From positions 5,348,001-5,412,000 of the forward strand of contig NZ_CP011058.1 of assembly GCF_000961095.1 (NCBI RefSeq): DNA of 64,000 bases, given 5' to 3'. Under the pieces are notes generated by a model, which was not told where the DNA came from, did not search any database, and saw nothing but the letters and a program-made list of their open reading frames with translations. Position 1 is the first letter of the stretch. Every line of letters starts with the position of its first letter. A program made the translations under genes and the position numbers. Of this stretch, positions 33,312 through 42,061 are shown piece after piece. The DNA comes from Paenibacillus beijingensis (GTDB lineage: Bacteria; Bacillota; Bacilli; Paenibacillales; Paenibacillaceae).

Positions 33312-33734
33312 ATGAAAAAAGGATTGCTGATGTTGATTGCATTTACGGTGTTTTTTGCGTTTACGGCTGCAAACGCCGCCGACGCAAAGCCGCGCGGAGG
33401 ACTGAAATCTCCTAAGCAAAGCTTCACGTCGACGCCAAGCAAGTCAAGCGACACGGGCAGCGCCAGCTCCGGCACGAAGAGCGGCAGCACGGCCGCATCC
33501 GGCGCAAACACCAAGCCAGGATTTTTCAGCGGCGGCAGCCTGATGAAAGGTCTTATGATCGGCGGACTGGCCGGCCTGCTGTTCGGCAGCATGTTTGGCG
33601 GAATGGGCTTTTTCGGCAACTTCTTGGGATTGATCGTTAATCTGCTCGCGCTGTTCGTGCTGTTCGCCGCGATCCGTTCCGTTTTCGTTTACTTCCGGAA
33701 CCGCCGCAAAGCGGACCAGCGGAGACCATATTAA
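33312..33734 (+). CDS. Exported or membrane protein with Ser-rich linker, unknown
   Basis: 140 residues: a signal-peptide-like start (MKKGLLMLIAFTVFFAFTAANAADA), a Ser/Thr/Gly-rich linker (about residues 30-70), then a Gly/Met/Phe-rich hydrophobic block (LMIGGLAGLLFGSMFGGMGF) and a helix (LLALFVLFAAIRSVFVYF) ending in a basic tail. The layout resembles proteins annotated Tim44-like in Paenibacillus, but the Tim44 domain itself is absent. GGAGGGG lies 9 nt before the ATG. The DUF2653 gene follows after 3 nt. Confidence 0.75.
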   Translation: MKKGLLMLIAFTVFFAFTAANAADAKPRGGLKSPKQSFTSTPSKSSDTGSASSGTKSGSTAASGANTKPGFFSGGSLMKGLMIGGLAGLLFGSMFGGMGFFGNFLGLIVNLLALFVLFAAIRSVFVYFRNRRKADQRRPY

Positions 33735-33737
33735 ACA

Positions 33738-34016
33738 ATGCGGATCTACACCGATGAAATTATTAACGCCATCTGCCTGAATATCGCCGATCGCAAAGGA
33801 GTGTCGCCTTCCGATGTGGAGGCCCAGCTCTCCTGGGACGAAGAGTACGGGTTCACGGCTGAAGTATGGGTACAGGGAAGATCTCAATATTTGGTTGAAG
33901 CGAACCTGCTCGAAGCAATCGAGCAATATATGTACAAACAATACGGGAAGCGGGTATTCCGCTCCCAAATTACGCTAGACGCGGATGAAGATTTTTGGGC
34001 GGATATCGCCGAATAA
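33738..34016 (+). CDS. DUF2653 (YxcD-like) protein
   Basis: 92 residues, soluble. YTDEIINAICLNIADRKG, VEAQLSWDEEYGFTAEVWV and LLEAIEQYMYKQYG match the DUF2653 family (B. subtilis YxcD), of unknown function. It starts 3 nt after the stop of the upstream membrane protein gene, with only a weak GGAG in the end of that gene, so it is probably translated by coupling. Confidence 0.85.
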   Translation: MRIYTDEIINAICLNIADRKGVSPSDVEAQLSWDEEYGFTAEVWVQGRSQYLVEANLLEAIEQYMYKQYGKRVFRSQITLDADEDFWADIAE

Positions 34017-34024
34017 ATGAAGAA

Positions 34025-34076
34025 GGGCCTGTCCTCGAGATCGCTTATGCGATTTTTCGGAGGACGGCCCTTTTTT
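34025..34076 (+). terminator. Long nested terminator after the DUF2653 gene
   Basis: An outer stem (34025-34036 / 34060-34070, one bulge) encloses an inner ATCGC/GCGAT hairpin that has its own T run; six T follow the outer stem. Confidence 0.9.
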
Positions 34077-34115
34077 GGGTACGATTTGGAGCATAGCGCT
34101 GCTGCTTGCGGATCG

Positions 34116-35354
34116 TCATCTTCTGCGAAAAGCTAGCGTTGCGTTAATGCCGCCGAAGCCGTACGAATTGGACAGCGCCGCTGCGATATTCGCTTCTCTT
34201 CCTTCCTGGATGACAAGCTCCAGTTCCGCTTCGTTGTCCGGCTCCTGCAAATTGGCGGTCGGCGGCAGCCAGCCGTCCCGCAGCGCCAGACATGTTATGG
34301 CCGCTTCGATAGCACCGGACGCTCCAAGCGGATGGCCGTACAGCCCTTTCGTGCCGCTGACTTTCACCGGCCGGCTGCCGAAGACGGTGCGGATCACTTT
34401 AGATTCCGTCACATCGCTCAGCTGCGTGGATGAACCGTGCGCATTAATGTAGCCGACCTCTTCGGGCACCATATCCGCATCGAGCAGCGCTTGCCGCAGC
34501 GCACGCGCAGCCTGCGTGCCGCATGGCAACGGGCTATCCATCTGATGCGCGTCACTGCTCACCGCAAATCCCGCCAACTCCGCAATGATGCGCGCCCCGC
34601 GAGCCCGGGCGTGTCCCTCTTCTTCAATGACGAGCACCGCCGATCCTTCCCCCATTACAAATCCGTCGCGATTGCGGTCGAATGGACGGCTGGCAAGTCC
34701 GGGCTCGTCGTTGCGGACCGACATCGTACCGAGCCGGTCGTAGGCGCCGAATGCAAGCGGCGACAGCGGCGCTTCCGCCCCGCCGGCCAGGATGACGTCC
34801 GCTTCTCCTCTGCGGATCGCCTGCAGCGCCCTTCCGATCGCGACGGCGCCGGAAGCACATGACATCGCGTTCGTCTCATTGGGACCGGTAAAGCCGAATT
34901 CCATCGCCATATTGCACGAGGCCGCACCGCCGAATACGGAGAAGCCGAGCGTTGGAGACAGCGACCGGATGCCGCTTGCTTGGAACTGTCCGCTTTGTTC
35001 ATCCGCATATGCGATTCCCCCGAGCGCGCTGCCCATGAAGATTCCCGCCCGCTCCGGCTCCGCAAACCCTCTGTCCACACTCAAGCCGGCATCCTTTAGC
35101 GCAAGCGCGCCTGCGGCCACGGCCAGCTGCGAATAGCGGTCCATACGGTGCGCGCTGCTTTTGTCCATATAATCGGTCGGGTTGAAGCCGCTCACCTGCG
35201 CCGCGATCCGGCTCTGCAGCCCGACCGGGGCAAACCGGTCAATGCCCTTAACGGCGCTCTCCCCCCTGCGGACTCCTTCCCACATGCCGCTTGCACCGGT
35301 TCCGATCGGCGTAATGCAGCCAATGCCGGTAATCACCGCTCTTTTTCCGCTCAT
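34116..35354 (-). CDS. Beta-ketoacyl-ACP synthase II-type enzyme (FabF-like)
   Basis: 412 residues of thiolase fold. The catalytic Cys lies in NAMSCASGAVAIG, the two catalytic His in GYINAHGSSTQLSD and GTKGLYGHPLGASGAIE, and NSYGFGGINATL ends the protein. KAS II enzymes elongate acyl-ACP by Claisen condensation with malonyl-ACP. It stands alone, without fabH or an acyl carrier protein beside it, so it may be a second FabF for a special lipid rather than the housekeeping copy. ATG at 35352-35354 follows GGGGAGGA. Upstream 35355-35628 shows no gene. Confidence 0.88.
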   Translation of the reverse strand: MSGKRAVITGIGCITPIGTGASGMWEGVRRGESAVKGIDRFAPVGLQSRIAAQVSGFNPTDYMDKSSAHRMDRYSQLAVAAGALALKDAGLSVDRGFAEPERAGIFMGSALGGIAYADEQSGQFQASGIRSLSPTLGFSVFGGAASCNMAMEFGFTGPNETNAMSCASGAVAIGRALQAIRRGEADVILAGGAEAPLSPLAFGAYDRLGTMSVRNDEPGLASRPFDRNRDGFVMGEGSAVLVIEEEGHARARGARIIAELAGFAVSSDAHQMDSPLPCGTQAARALRQALLDADMVPEEVGYINAHGSSTQLSDVTESKVIRTVFGSRPVKVSGTKGLYGHPLGASGAIEAAITCLALRDGWLPPTANLQEPDNEAELELVIQEGREANIAAALSNSYGFGGINATLAFRRR

Positions 35355-35628
35355 TGCGTTATTCCTCCCCATGTATTTGGATCCTATTTTCTCTATTGTT
35401 TCATTTTTCCAGATTTTTTATTCATTTTGTAGTTACAGATATCGCTATTTACGAGATTCGGCTGACTGCATCGCATTGATTCTATTATTTACCTCATCTA
35501 GAAAAAGAAACTTGCCGCTGCTTATTGCGTCTAATCGCTAGTCCGGTTGCCGGACGGATTTCGCACTGCCTTAAGCGGTACTCGGATTTGCAGCTATCCA
35601 ACATCATGAGGAGAGGACGAATAATAGG

Positions 35629-36796
35629 ATGAAACTCAAATGGAGTCCGGTTATTGCACTGCTGCTCGCCATCCAGCTGCCTTCATCCTTTACAGCCGCT
35701 GCCGCCGGCGCCGGTTTGCCAGGAATGAAGAGCTACCGCGTCTATCAAAATGACAAACCGCTGCAAGAATTCGGCCCCCGGAAGGCGGTCGCTTATGCTT
35801 CCGCTTACTGCAACTCGCATGTGGAGAAAATCGAAACGCGGGAATGGCTGTGGGATAATTTGCCGTGCTACAAAGTTTATCAAGGAGGGATCAGCCAATC
35901 GGAGTGGGAATTTGTTTCCTACCGGGAAGCGCTCGCGAAAGCAAGCGCGCTCGGCACCGCCCAAATCCGCGACTTGCAGAAGCCGGGCTGGGTGTACGCC
36001 GTACTGCCGAGATACCGGCTGTATCAAGGGGAACGGGCCGTTCATCGCGAGCATTCGCTCGCACGCGCACTTACATACGCGGCTACGTTATCGAACAGCA
36101 GCATTCGAGCGGAGGATAACCGCATTTTATGGAGCAATACGAAGAAGCTGCTGGCGCTGGGCTGGAACGGCACCTCCGATTCGTTCTCCATCACGTCGCA
36201 GCTTGCCGGCACACAAGGGCTCGACATCGATTCCCCGACCTGGTTCCAGCTGGACAAAGCCGACGGCACGCTGACCGACAATTCAAACGATGCTTTGGCA
36301 GCCGCCATCAAGGATAAAGGCTTGCAGCTGATGCCGCTCGTGCACAATAAGTTCGACATGGCGCTCACGAGCGCTTTTCTAAAGGACACGGCAGCGCAGA
36401 TGAAGTTTATTTCCTCGCTTACGTCTCGTCTTTCCGGCCTGAAGGCGGATGGGGCGAATTTGGACTTCGAGAATATCCGGAGCGGACCGCGGCCGGTATA
36501 CCTCATTCGTCATTTCCTTTGCCGCAGCGCTGCACTGGGCGGGAATGAAGCTGTCGGTCGATCTTCCGCGGGGAAGCGTGCTCTGGAACGAGAGCACCGC
36601 CTATGATCTGGCCGCCATCGGCAAGGCAGCGGACCGGATTATCATTGGCTCGACCTATGTGTTTTGGGCGGAAACGGCGGAAATGGTAAAGGCGAGAATC
36701 TCGATTGCCAAAAAATACGATTTGGCGGGTATTGCAGCCTGGCGGCTCGGCTATGAAAGCCCCGATCTGTGGACGGTCATTTTACGGTCCAAATGA
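35629..36796 (+). pseudogene. Broken GH18-type glycoside hydrolase gene (frameshift plus internal deletion)
   Basis: The signal peptide (about 25 residues) is followed by three ~47-residue repeats, each beginning near Y-[RK]-[VL]-YQ (SYRVYQNDKP, CYKVYQGG, RYRLYQGE). The GH18 part begins KKLLALGWNGTSD and carries the DxxDxE-type motif as DGANLDFEN. There the frame breaks: after LDFENI (near 36478) the reading continues in the +1 frame as GADRGRYTSFVISF, which needs one base to be skipped. A second lesion follows: ADRIIIG (near 36645) joins directly to STYVFWAE, so the roughly 90 residues that relatives have between these points (TYDQHW to GIPFYVREW) are missing. The last part, YDLAGIAAWRLGYE, is normal. 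Relatives act on cell wall or cortex glycans. Confidence 0.82.
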
Positions 36797-36943
36797 TCAT
36801 AAGTTGAACCGCGCTCCAAACCGCTTGGCACGTTTCAAGTCCAATCCATCAACCTTTTTTTAGGGTTGCGTTATCGATTAGTATCCCCAAACAAGCCCTG
36901 TCGGCGTATAATAAAAGCAAAACGGTCATAAGGGGTTTTTCCA

Positions 36944-37216
36944 GTGAATATGTATCTCATCTGTTTGGGCCTTTTCATTTATGCGACCGCTTATTTGATC
37001 GGAGTGAAAAAGAACCGCTGGCTGCTTTCCGGCTTCAACAGGGGCCGCGTGCGGGACAAAGAAAAGCTGACTCGCATGCTCGCCATGTATAACCTCATTT
37101 CGAGCGTAACCCTTGTGCTGATCGGCGTCATCAATCAGCCGAGATTCATTTATCTTATCTTTCTGATTGTGATCGGCTACGTCGGTTTGTACTTTTACGC
37201 GAACCGCAAAATGTAG
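36944..37216 (+). CDS. Small three-helix membrane protein (DUF3784-like)
   Basis: 90 residues with three membrane helices (MYLICLGLFIYATAYLIG; LISSVTLVLIGVI; YLIFLIVIGYVGLYFY) and a basic loop (KKNRWLLSGFNRGRVRDKEKL) after the first helix. The WLLSGFN-R-R-KEK pattern is that of the DUF3784 group, of unknown function. The start is a GTG at 36944 behind AAGGGG. A TATAAT lies at 36907-36912, without a clear -35. It ends just before a shared convergent terminator. Confidence 0.72.
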   Translation: MNMYLICLGLFIYATAYLIGVKKNRWLLSGFNRGRVRDKEKLTRMLAMYNLISSVTLVLIGVINQPRFIYLIFLIVIGYVGLYFYANRKM

Positions 37217-37267
37217 AAAAATAAAACGAACCCTTCGACTTTCTTCCCTGGAAAGTCGAAGGGTTCG
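37217..37267. terminator. Perfect 17-bp bidirectional terminator
   Basis: A perfect 17-bp stem (37227-37243 / 37251-37267), 7-nt loop. On the minus strand it is followed by TTTTATTTTT, ending odhAB; on the plus strand it ends the small membrane-protein gene. Confidence 0.93.
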
Positions 37268-37300
37268 TCCGTTTATACTAACCTTCCGCCAACGAGGCGC

Positions 37301-38590
37301 TCAGCCCTCAAGCAGCAGTGTCTCCGGATCTTCGAGCAGTTCCTTTACCGTCACAAGGAAACGGACCGCTTCCGCCCCGTCCACGATCCGGTGATCGTAC
37401 GAAAGCGCAATGTACATCATCGGACGGTTCTCGGACCTCTCCGCGTCGATGGCGACCGGACGCAGCTGGATTTTGTGCATGCCGAGAATGCCGACCTGCG
37501 GAGCGTTCAATATCGGTGTCGACAGCAGCGATCCGAATACGCCGCCGTTCGTGATCGTGAACGTTCCTCCTTGCAAGTCGCCGAGCGCCAGCGTGTTGGA
37601 GCGGGCTTTGGCCGCCAGATCGGCGATGCTTTTTTCGATCTCGGCGAATCCGAGACGGTCGGCGTCGCGCACGACGGGAACGACAAGCCCTTCCTTCGCC
37701 GCAACGGCGATGCCGATGTCATAAAACTTTTTGACGACCAGCTCGTCCCCGTCAATCTCCGCGTTCAGCAGCGGAAATTTCTTCAGCGCGCCTACGACCG
37801 CTTTCGTAAAGAAGGACATAAAGCCGAGTCCGATATCGTTCTTCTCCTGAAACGATTGTTTCCGGCGTTTGCGGATGTCGAGGATGGCGGTCATATCGAC
37901 TTCGTTGAACGTCGTCAGCATCGCCGCCGTTTGCTGTGCTTCGACGAGACGCTTCGCGATCGTTTGGCGGCGGCGGGACATTTTCGTCCGTTCCACTGGT
38001 TTGCCGGGCTGCTCGGCCGTTTTCGGCGAAGGCACGGCGGCCGGAGCGGGATACAATGCCGGAGCCGCTTGGGATATGACCGGCTGCGCCGAGTAGGAGG
38101 CGACATCGCTGCTGTAAATGCGTCCGCTTCCGTCGCGGCTGCTCACCAGGCTCAGATCGATCCCTTTCTCGCGCGCAAGCTTGCGCGCCGAAGGGGAAGC
38201 CGTGGGCACTGCGGCGCTTTCGGCAGGCGCCTTCGATACCGGCTTCGGCTCGGCTTTCGGCTGTGCGGCGACTGCACCCGGAGCAGGCGCCGCGCTAGCC
38301 GGCGCCGCCGGCTGCGCTGCAGGAGCCGGAGCGGCAGCAGGAGCTTTTGCCGCACCTCCTGCGCCGATCGTGCCGATCGTCTCTCCGACGGAGACGGTTT
38401 CGCCGTCTCCTTTGGCGATGCTGCTGAGGACGCCGTCTTGCTCGGCGCTGATTTCCAGGTTTACCTTGTCGGTTTCCAGCTCGAGAAGCAGATCGCCTTG
38501 ACTAACGGCGTCCCCTTCCTTTTTCAGCCATTTGGTGATCGTTGCTTCCGTAATGGATTCTCCCAAATCGGGGACTTTAATCTCGGCCAC
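37301..38590 (-). CDS. odhB: Dihydrolipoyl succinyltransferase, E2 of 2-oxoglutarate dehydrogenase
   Basis: 429 residues. The lipoyl domain (1-76) has the modified lysine in ELETDKVNLE; an Ala/Pro-rich flexible linker (about 80-125) and a peripheral-subunit-binding domain (SPSARKLAREKGIDLSLV) follow; the catalytic domain ends with ALSYDHRIVDGAEAVRFL (active His and Asp). It moves the succinyl group to CoA. The start is a GTG 6 nt after the odhA stop; the GGGAGG ribosome-binding site is formed by the last odhA codons. E3 is not encoded here. Confidence 0.97.
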   Translation of the reverse strand: MAEIKVPDLGESITEATITKWLKKEGDAVSQGDLLLELETDKVNLEISAEQDGVLSSIAKGDGETVSVGETIGTIGAGGAAKAPAAAPAPAAQPAAPASAAPAPGAVAAQPKAEPKPVSKAPAESAAVPTASPSARKLAREKGIDLSLVSSRDGSGRIYSSDVASYSAQPVISQAAPALYPAPAAVPSPKTAEQPGKPVERTKMSRRRQTIAKRLVEAQQTAAMLTTFNEVDMTAILDIRKRRKQSFQEKNDIGLGFMSFFTKAVVGALKKFPLLNAEIDGDELVVKKFYDIGIAVAAKEGLVVPVVRDADRLGFAEIEKSIADLAAKARSNTLALGDLQGGTFTITNGGVFGSLLSTPILNAPQVGILGMHKIQLRPVAIDAERSENRPMMYIALSYDHRIVDGAEAVRFLVTVKELLEDPETLLLEG

Positions 38591-38596
38591 TCGATT

Positions 38597-41464
38597 CTAC
38601 CTCCCAAGTAAGATCGTTTTGAGCGCTTTTTGCTGCAGAGAGAGCGTAATGATGCGCTGTTGTTCGAGCGCATGGACGTCCTGGTGTCCGCTGGCCGGAC
38701 TGGAACGTTCGGGTCTGCCGATATAATGGACGGCGATCCCGCCGGCCAGTTCCCTCAGTCTCGGTTCCATAAATGTCCAGGAGCCCATATTTCTTGGTTC
38801 TTCCTGCACCCAGACGATTTCTTCGAGATTATCGAACCGCTTGACGATTTCTTCGATCTCGTGACGCGGGAACGGATACAGCTGCTCCACCCGCGCGATG
38901 TGAAGCCATGCGTAGTCTTTGCCTTTGTCGGACGAAAGCGCCTCTTCCAGATCGACCGCCACTTTGCCGCTGCAAAGGACAAGCCGGCGCACGGCTCCCG
39001 GATTGCCGCCCAAGCCTTGCTGCTCAAGCACCAGCTTGAAGCCGCCCTCGCTGAATTCCTTCCCCGGAGATGCGACGCGGGCGTTGCGGATGAGGCTCTT
39101 CGGAGACATAAGCACAAGCGGACGGGCACCCTCGCTTTCCATCCACGCCGCCTGACGGCGGAGAAGGTGGAAATACTGCGCGGCGCTGGTCAGATTCGCC
39201 ACCGTCCAGTTGTCTTCGGCCGCCAGCTGCAAATACCGCTCCAGACGGGCGCTGGAATGCTCCGGTCCTTGTCCCTCGTAACCGTGCGGCAGCAGCATGA
39301 CAAGGCTTGATTTTTGCTTCCATTTCGTCCGTCCGGCAGAGATAAACTGGTCGAATATGACTTGAGCCGCATTGGCGAAGTCGCCGTACTGGGCTTCCCA
39401 CAGCACGAACGTCTCGGGCGAAAATACGTTGTAGCCGTACTCGAAACCGAGCACCGACGCTTCCGAGAGCGGGCTGTTATGGACGGCAAAGGACGCTTTA
39501 GCCTGCGGCAGACGGTGCAGCGGCGAGAACTTTTTGCCGGTTGCGTGATCGTTCAGCACGATATGACGGTGCGAGAACGTGCCGCGCTCCGAATCTTGCC
39601 CGCTTAAGCGGACCGGCTTCCCATCGGCAAGTATAGTGGCGAAAGCGAGCGTTTCGGCGAGCGCCCAGTCCACCTTTTCGCCATCGTCCAGCATCGCGAG
39701 GCGGCGCTGCAAAATTCGCTGCAACTTCGGATATACTTTGAAATCGTCCGGCCACCGGAGCAGCTCCGCATTAATTTCACGCAGCTTCTCGAGCGGGACC
39801 GCCGTTGACGTCTCTGCCGGAGCGGCCGGCGGCGGGGACACATCGGCGTGTTTGCCGCTGCCGTCTTTTTGCTTCATTCTGTCGTAAGCCTGCTGCAGTT
39901 CATTGTTGGCTGCCTGAATCAGCTGCTCGGACAATTCGCCTTCTGGAGCGCCGAGCTCTTTCAACCGCTTCGCATAGAGCGTACTTACGGTAGGATGGTT
40001 GCGCACTTTCTCATATACAAGCGGCTGCGTGCCTTCCGGATCGTCCATCTCGTTGTGTCCGTAGCGGCGGTAGCCGACCAGATCGATCAGAAAATCTTTT
40101 TTGAAAATACGGCGGTATTCACAGGCGAGACGCACCGCCGCGATGCACGCCTCGGGCTCGTCGGCGTTCACGTGAACGATCGGAATTTCGTATCCCTTTG
40201 CCAAGTCGCTGGCATAATGAGTCGAGCGCGAGTCTTTGCTGTCGGTCGTAAACCCGAGACGGTTATTCGCGATAATATGGATCGTCCCGCCGTTCCGGTA
40301 TCCGTCCAAATTGTTGAAGTTAAGCGTTTCCGCAACGATCCCTTCACCGGGAAAAGCGGCGTCGCCATGGACGAGAATCGCGACCGCCTTGCCGAGATCC
40401 TGCTTCGGATATCCGCGCTCCGAACGGTCTTCCTGGGCTGCGCGCGTAAAGCCTTCGACGACCGGATCGGCATACTCCAGATGGCTCGGATTGTTGGCCA
40501 GCGTAATGCGGGCCCGGGCCGTTTCCCCGCTCGTTACGGCGCAGTCCGCGCCAAGATGGTATTTGACATCTCCGGACCATCCGAAATTGATGCCCATCGA
40601 TCCTTCCGAAGGGACCATATCTTTATTCGGCGCATGATGGAACTCGGAGAAGATTTTTTCGTAAGGTTTGCCCAAAACATGAGCAAGCACATTCAGCCGG
40701 CCGCGGTGCGCCATACCCATCAGGACGTGACGAGCCCCGTCCTTCACGACGGAACGGATGATCTCGTCAATTACCGGAACGAGCATGTCGACACCTTCAA
40801 CGGAGAACCGTTTCTGGCCGACGAACGTGCGGTGAAGGAAAGTTTCGAATTGTTCGACGTGAATCAGTCTGTCAAGCAGCTGCTTGCGTTCTTCGGACGT
40901 GAGGCTCGTTAAAGCAATGCCGGATTCGGCCTGAGCGTTCAGCCAGTCGCGCTCGGTTTCGTCGTGAACGTGGCCGAACTCAAAGCCGATCGATTGCGTG
41001 TAATAGCTGCGCAGTTTTTGAATGGCTTCCCATCCCGTTTCGGCATTGACCGGGGCATGATCCCAAATTAAAGACGCCGGGAATTTCATCAAGTCGGCTT
41101 CGTTCAGCTGGTAGATCGCCGGATCCAGCAGGCGCGTATCCGTAGCTTCGCGCAGGCCAAGCGGGTCGGTATTGGCGGCCAAATGACCGTATGCCCGGAT
41201 ATTCCATACCAATTTCTCCGCGGATACAAGCTTTTTGAGCATTGCGGCATCCACGACCGGAGCGGCCTGGGCCGTTGACGCCTTAGCAGCCGGCTGTGCA
41301 GACGTCTCCTGAAGCGGCTCGCCAAGCTCGGCAAACAGCTCCCGAAACGATGCATCTACGGATTTCGGGTCGTCAGCATAACGTTCATACTGTTCTTGAA
41401 TATAACCAAAGTTCGGGCCGTAAAATTGTTGCCATTGACGCGGGTTGTTCGTCTCGTCGGTCAT
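38597..41464 (-). CDS. odhA: 2-oxoglutarate dehydrogenase E1 component
   Basis: 955 residues, thiamine-diphosphate dependent. Key blocks are GMAHRGRLNVLAHVLGKP, GDVKYHLGAD, NPSHLEYADPVVEGFTRA, LVHGDAAFPGEGIVAE, YRRYGHNEMDDPEGTQP and LPHGYEGQGPEHSSARLERY. It decarboxylates 2-oxoglutarate and loads the succinyl group on OdhB lipoate in the TCA cycle. ATG at 41462-41464 with GGAGGT 10 nt upstream. A 600-nt upstream region holds a possible leader RNA and a CcpA-type site, so catabolite control is likely. Confidence 0.98.
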   Translation of the reverse strand: MTDETNNPRQWQQFYGPNFGYIQEQYERYADDPKSVDASFRELFAELGEPLQETSAQPAAKASTAQAAPVVDAAMLKKLVSAEKLVWNIRAYGHLAANTDPLGLREATDTRLLDPAIYQLNEADLMKFPASLIWDHAPVNAETGWEAIQKLRSYYTQSIGFEFGHVHDETERDWLNAQAESGIALTSLTSEERKQLLDRLIHVEQFETFLHRTFVGQKRFSVEGVDMLVPVIDEIIRSVVKDGARHVLMGMAHRGRLNVLAHVLGKPYEKIFSEFHHAPNKDMVPSEGSMGINFGWSGDVKYHLGADCAVTSGETARARITLANNPSHLEYADPVVEGFTRAAQEDRSERGYPKQDLGKAVAILVHGDAAFPGEGIVAETLNFNNLDGYRNGGTIHIIANNRLGFTTDSKDSRSTHYASDLAKGYEIPIVHVNADEPEACIAAVRLACEYRRIFKKDFLIDLVGYRRYGHNEMDDPEGTQPLVYEKVRNHPTVSTLYAKRLKELGAPEGELSEQLIQAANNELQQAYDRMKQKDGSGKHADVSPPPAAPAETSTAVPLEKLREINAELLRWPDDFKVYPKLQRILQRRLAMLDDGEKVDWALAETLAFATILADGKPVRLSGQDSERGTFSHRHIVLNDHATGKKFSPLHRLPQAKASFAVHNSPLSEASVLGFEYGYNVFSPETFVLWEAQYGDFANAAQVIFDQFISAGRTKWKQKSSLVMLLPHGYEGQGPEHSSARLERYLQLAAEDNWTVANLTSAAQYFHLLRRQAAWMESEGARPLVLMSPKSLIRNARVASPGKEFSEGGFKLVLEQQGLGGNPGAVRRLVLCSGKVAVDLEEALSSDKGKDYAWLHIARVEQLYPFPRHEIEEIVKRFDNLEEIVWVQEEPRNMGSWTFMEPRLRELAGGIAVHYIGRPERSSPASGHQDVHALEQQRIITLSLQQKALKTILLGR

Positions 41465-41648
41465 TTACAAACTACCTCCGTTAAATGTTACAAGGTGTTC
41501 TTTCTTGAACGCCAATTGTGTATCCGGCTCATTCAAGAGGAAGGAAGAATAGTGTTTGCGGCTCTTTAAACCATTTGGACATCCCGGCGCAGCGTCAAAC
41601 AGCTGAGGTCGCGCTGGCGGCGCGGCGTTTGGATGCGGTACAAGCTTT

Positions 41649-41662
41649 AGTAAACGATTTCA
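41649..41662 (-). promoter_or_regulatory. Candidate cre (CcpA) site upstream of odhA
   Basis: Minus-strand TGAAATCGTTTACT fits the cre consensus TGNAANCGNWWNCW at every position, 185 nt before the odhA start. Carbon repression of odhAB is known in Bacillus; direct control here is inference. Confidence 0.55.
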
Positions 41663-41712
41663 AAAATAAGACAAGCCCAGCAAGAAGCAAGACAAACTGC
41701 ATCCGGATAAAG

Positions 41713-41742
41713 AAAAAAAGCCCGGAAAATTGCGGCCGGCTT
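41713..41742 (-). terminator. Candidate attenuator/terminator in the odhA leader
   Basis: Minus strand: AAGCCGG (41736-41742) pairs with CCGGGCTT (41718-41725) with one bulge, followed by seven T. An overlapping upstream hairpin, TTGCCGG pairing with CCGG-GCAA around 41732-41752, uses the same left arm and cannot form at the same time. Confidence 0.6.
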
Positions 41743-41892
41743 AACCGGCAAATAAGTCCCAGCTCCTTGCATGTTCGTTTAGAACGTGTTTCATCTTCAA
41801 GCCTTCATATTGTTTGCCGCGGCGCAAATCCAGGTGACTGAAAGCGGAATCATCGGCTGCGCACGGCCTGAACATATTACCGGCTTTTCTAC
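41720..41892 (-). ncRNA. Candidate ~175-nt leader or small RNA upstream of odhA
   Basis: It is bounded by a near-consensus promoter (41899-41927) and the hairpin with T run ending near 41713. The sequence matches no riboswitch class I know by its conserved core. It may be an attenuated odhAB leader or an independent sRNA. Confidence 0.45.
41741..41794 (-). CDS. Candidate 17-residue leader peptide upstream of odhA
   Basis: ATG at 41792-41794 lies 7 nt after AAGG. The 17-residue product is MKHVLNEHARSWDLFAG, and its stop codon falls in the loop of the hairpin that competes with the terminator at 41713-41742. This geometry is that of a translated attenuator, but no codon run points to a sensed amino acid, and chance cannot be excluded for so short a frame. 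Confidence 0.3.
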   Translation of the reverse strand: MKHVLNEHARSWDLFAG

Positions 41893-41898
41893 TTGTTG

Positions 41899-41927
41899 AT
41901 TATAAAGAAAAAAAGAGAGCGTTTCAA
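41899..41927 (-). promoter_or_regulatory. Strong sigma-A promoter upstream of the odhA leader
   Basis: Minus strand TTGAAA (41922-41927), 17-nt spacer, TATAAT (41899-41904). Transcription would start near 41892, about 430 nt before the odhA start codon. Confidence 0.75.
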
Positions 41928-41999
41928 TATTTGTGGAATATTTTTTACCCTTTACCTATTTATAGGCCTGCGCCCATTCAAGATGAGGTTTCGATTCCA

Positions 42000-42047
42000 A
42001 AGAAACGGCCGCCTTCCATAACCAGCAGGTTAAGAAAAACGGCCGTT
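42000..42047 (-). terminator. Hairpin after the TM2-like gene
   Basis: AACGGCCG (42004-42011) pairs with CGGCCGTT (42040-42047) around a 28-nt loop, with TTTCTTTGG following on the minus strand, 15 nt past the stop of the gene at 42062. Confidence 0.65.
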
Positions 42048-42061
42048 AACAAGATATGTAA

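Noticed and set aside
35629..36796. Programmed ribosomal frameshift in the GH18 gene
   Set aside because: There is no slippery heptamer at the break, and the additional loss of about 90 residues from the same domain fits gene decay better.
41518..41841. A 107-codon plus-strand frame opposite the odhA leader
   Set aside because: No start signal, low-complexity basic product, and it runs through the T-tract hairpin and cre site; treated as non-coding.
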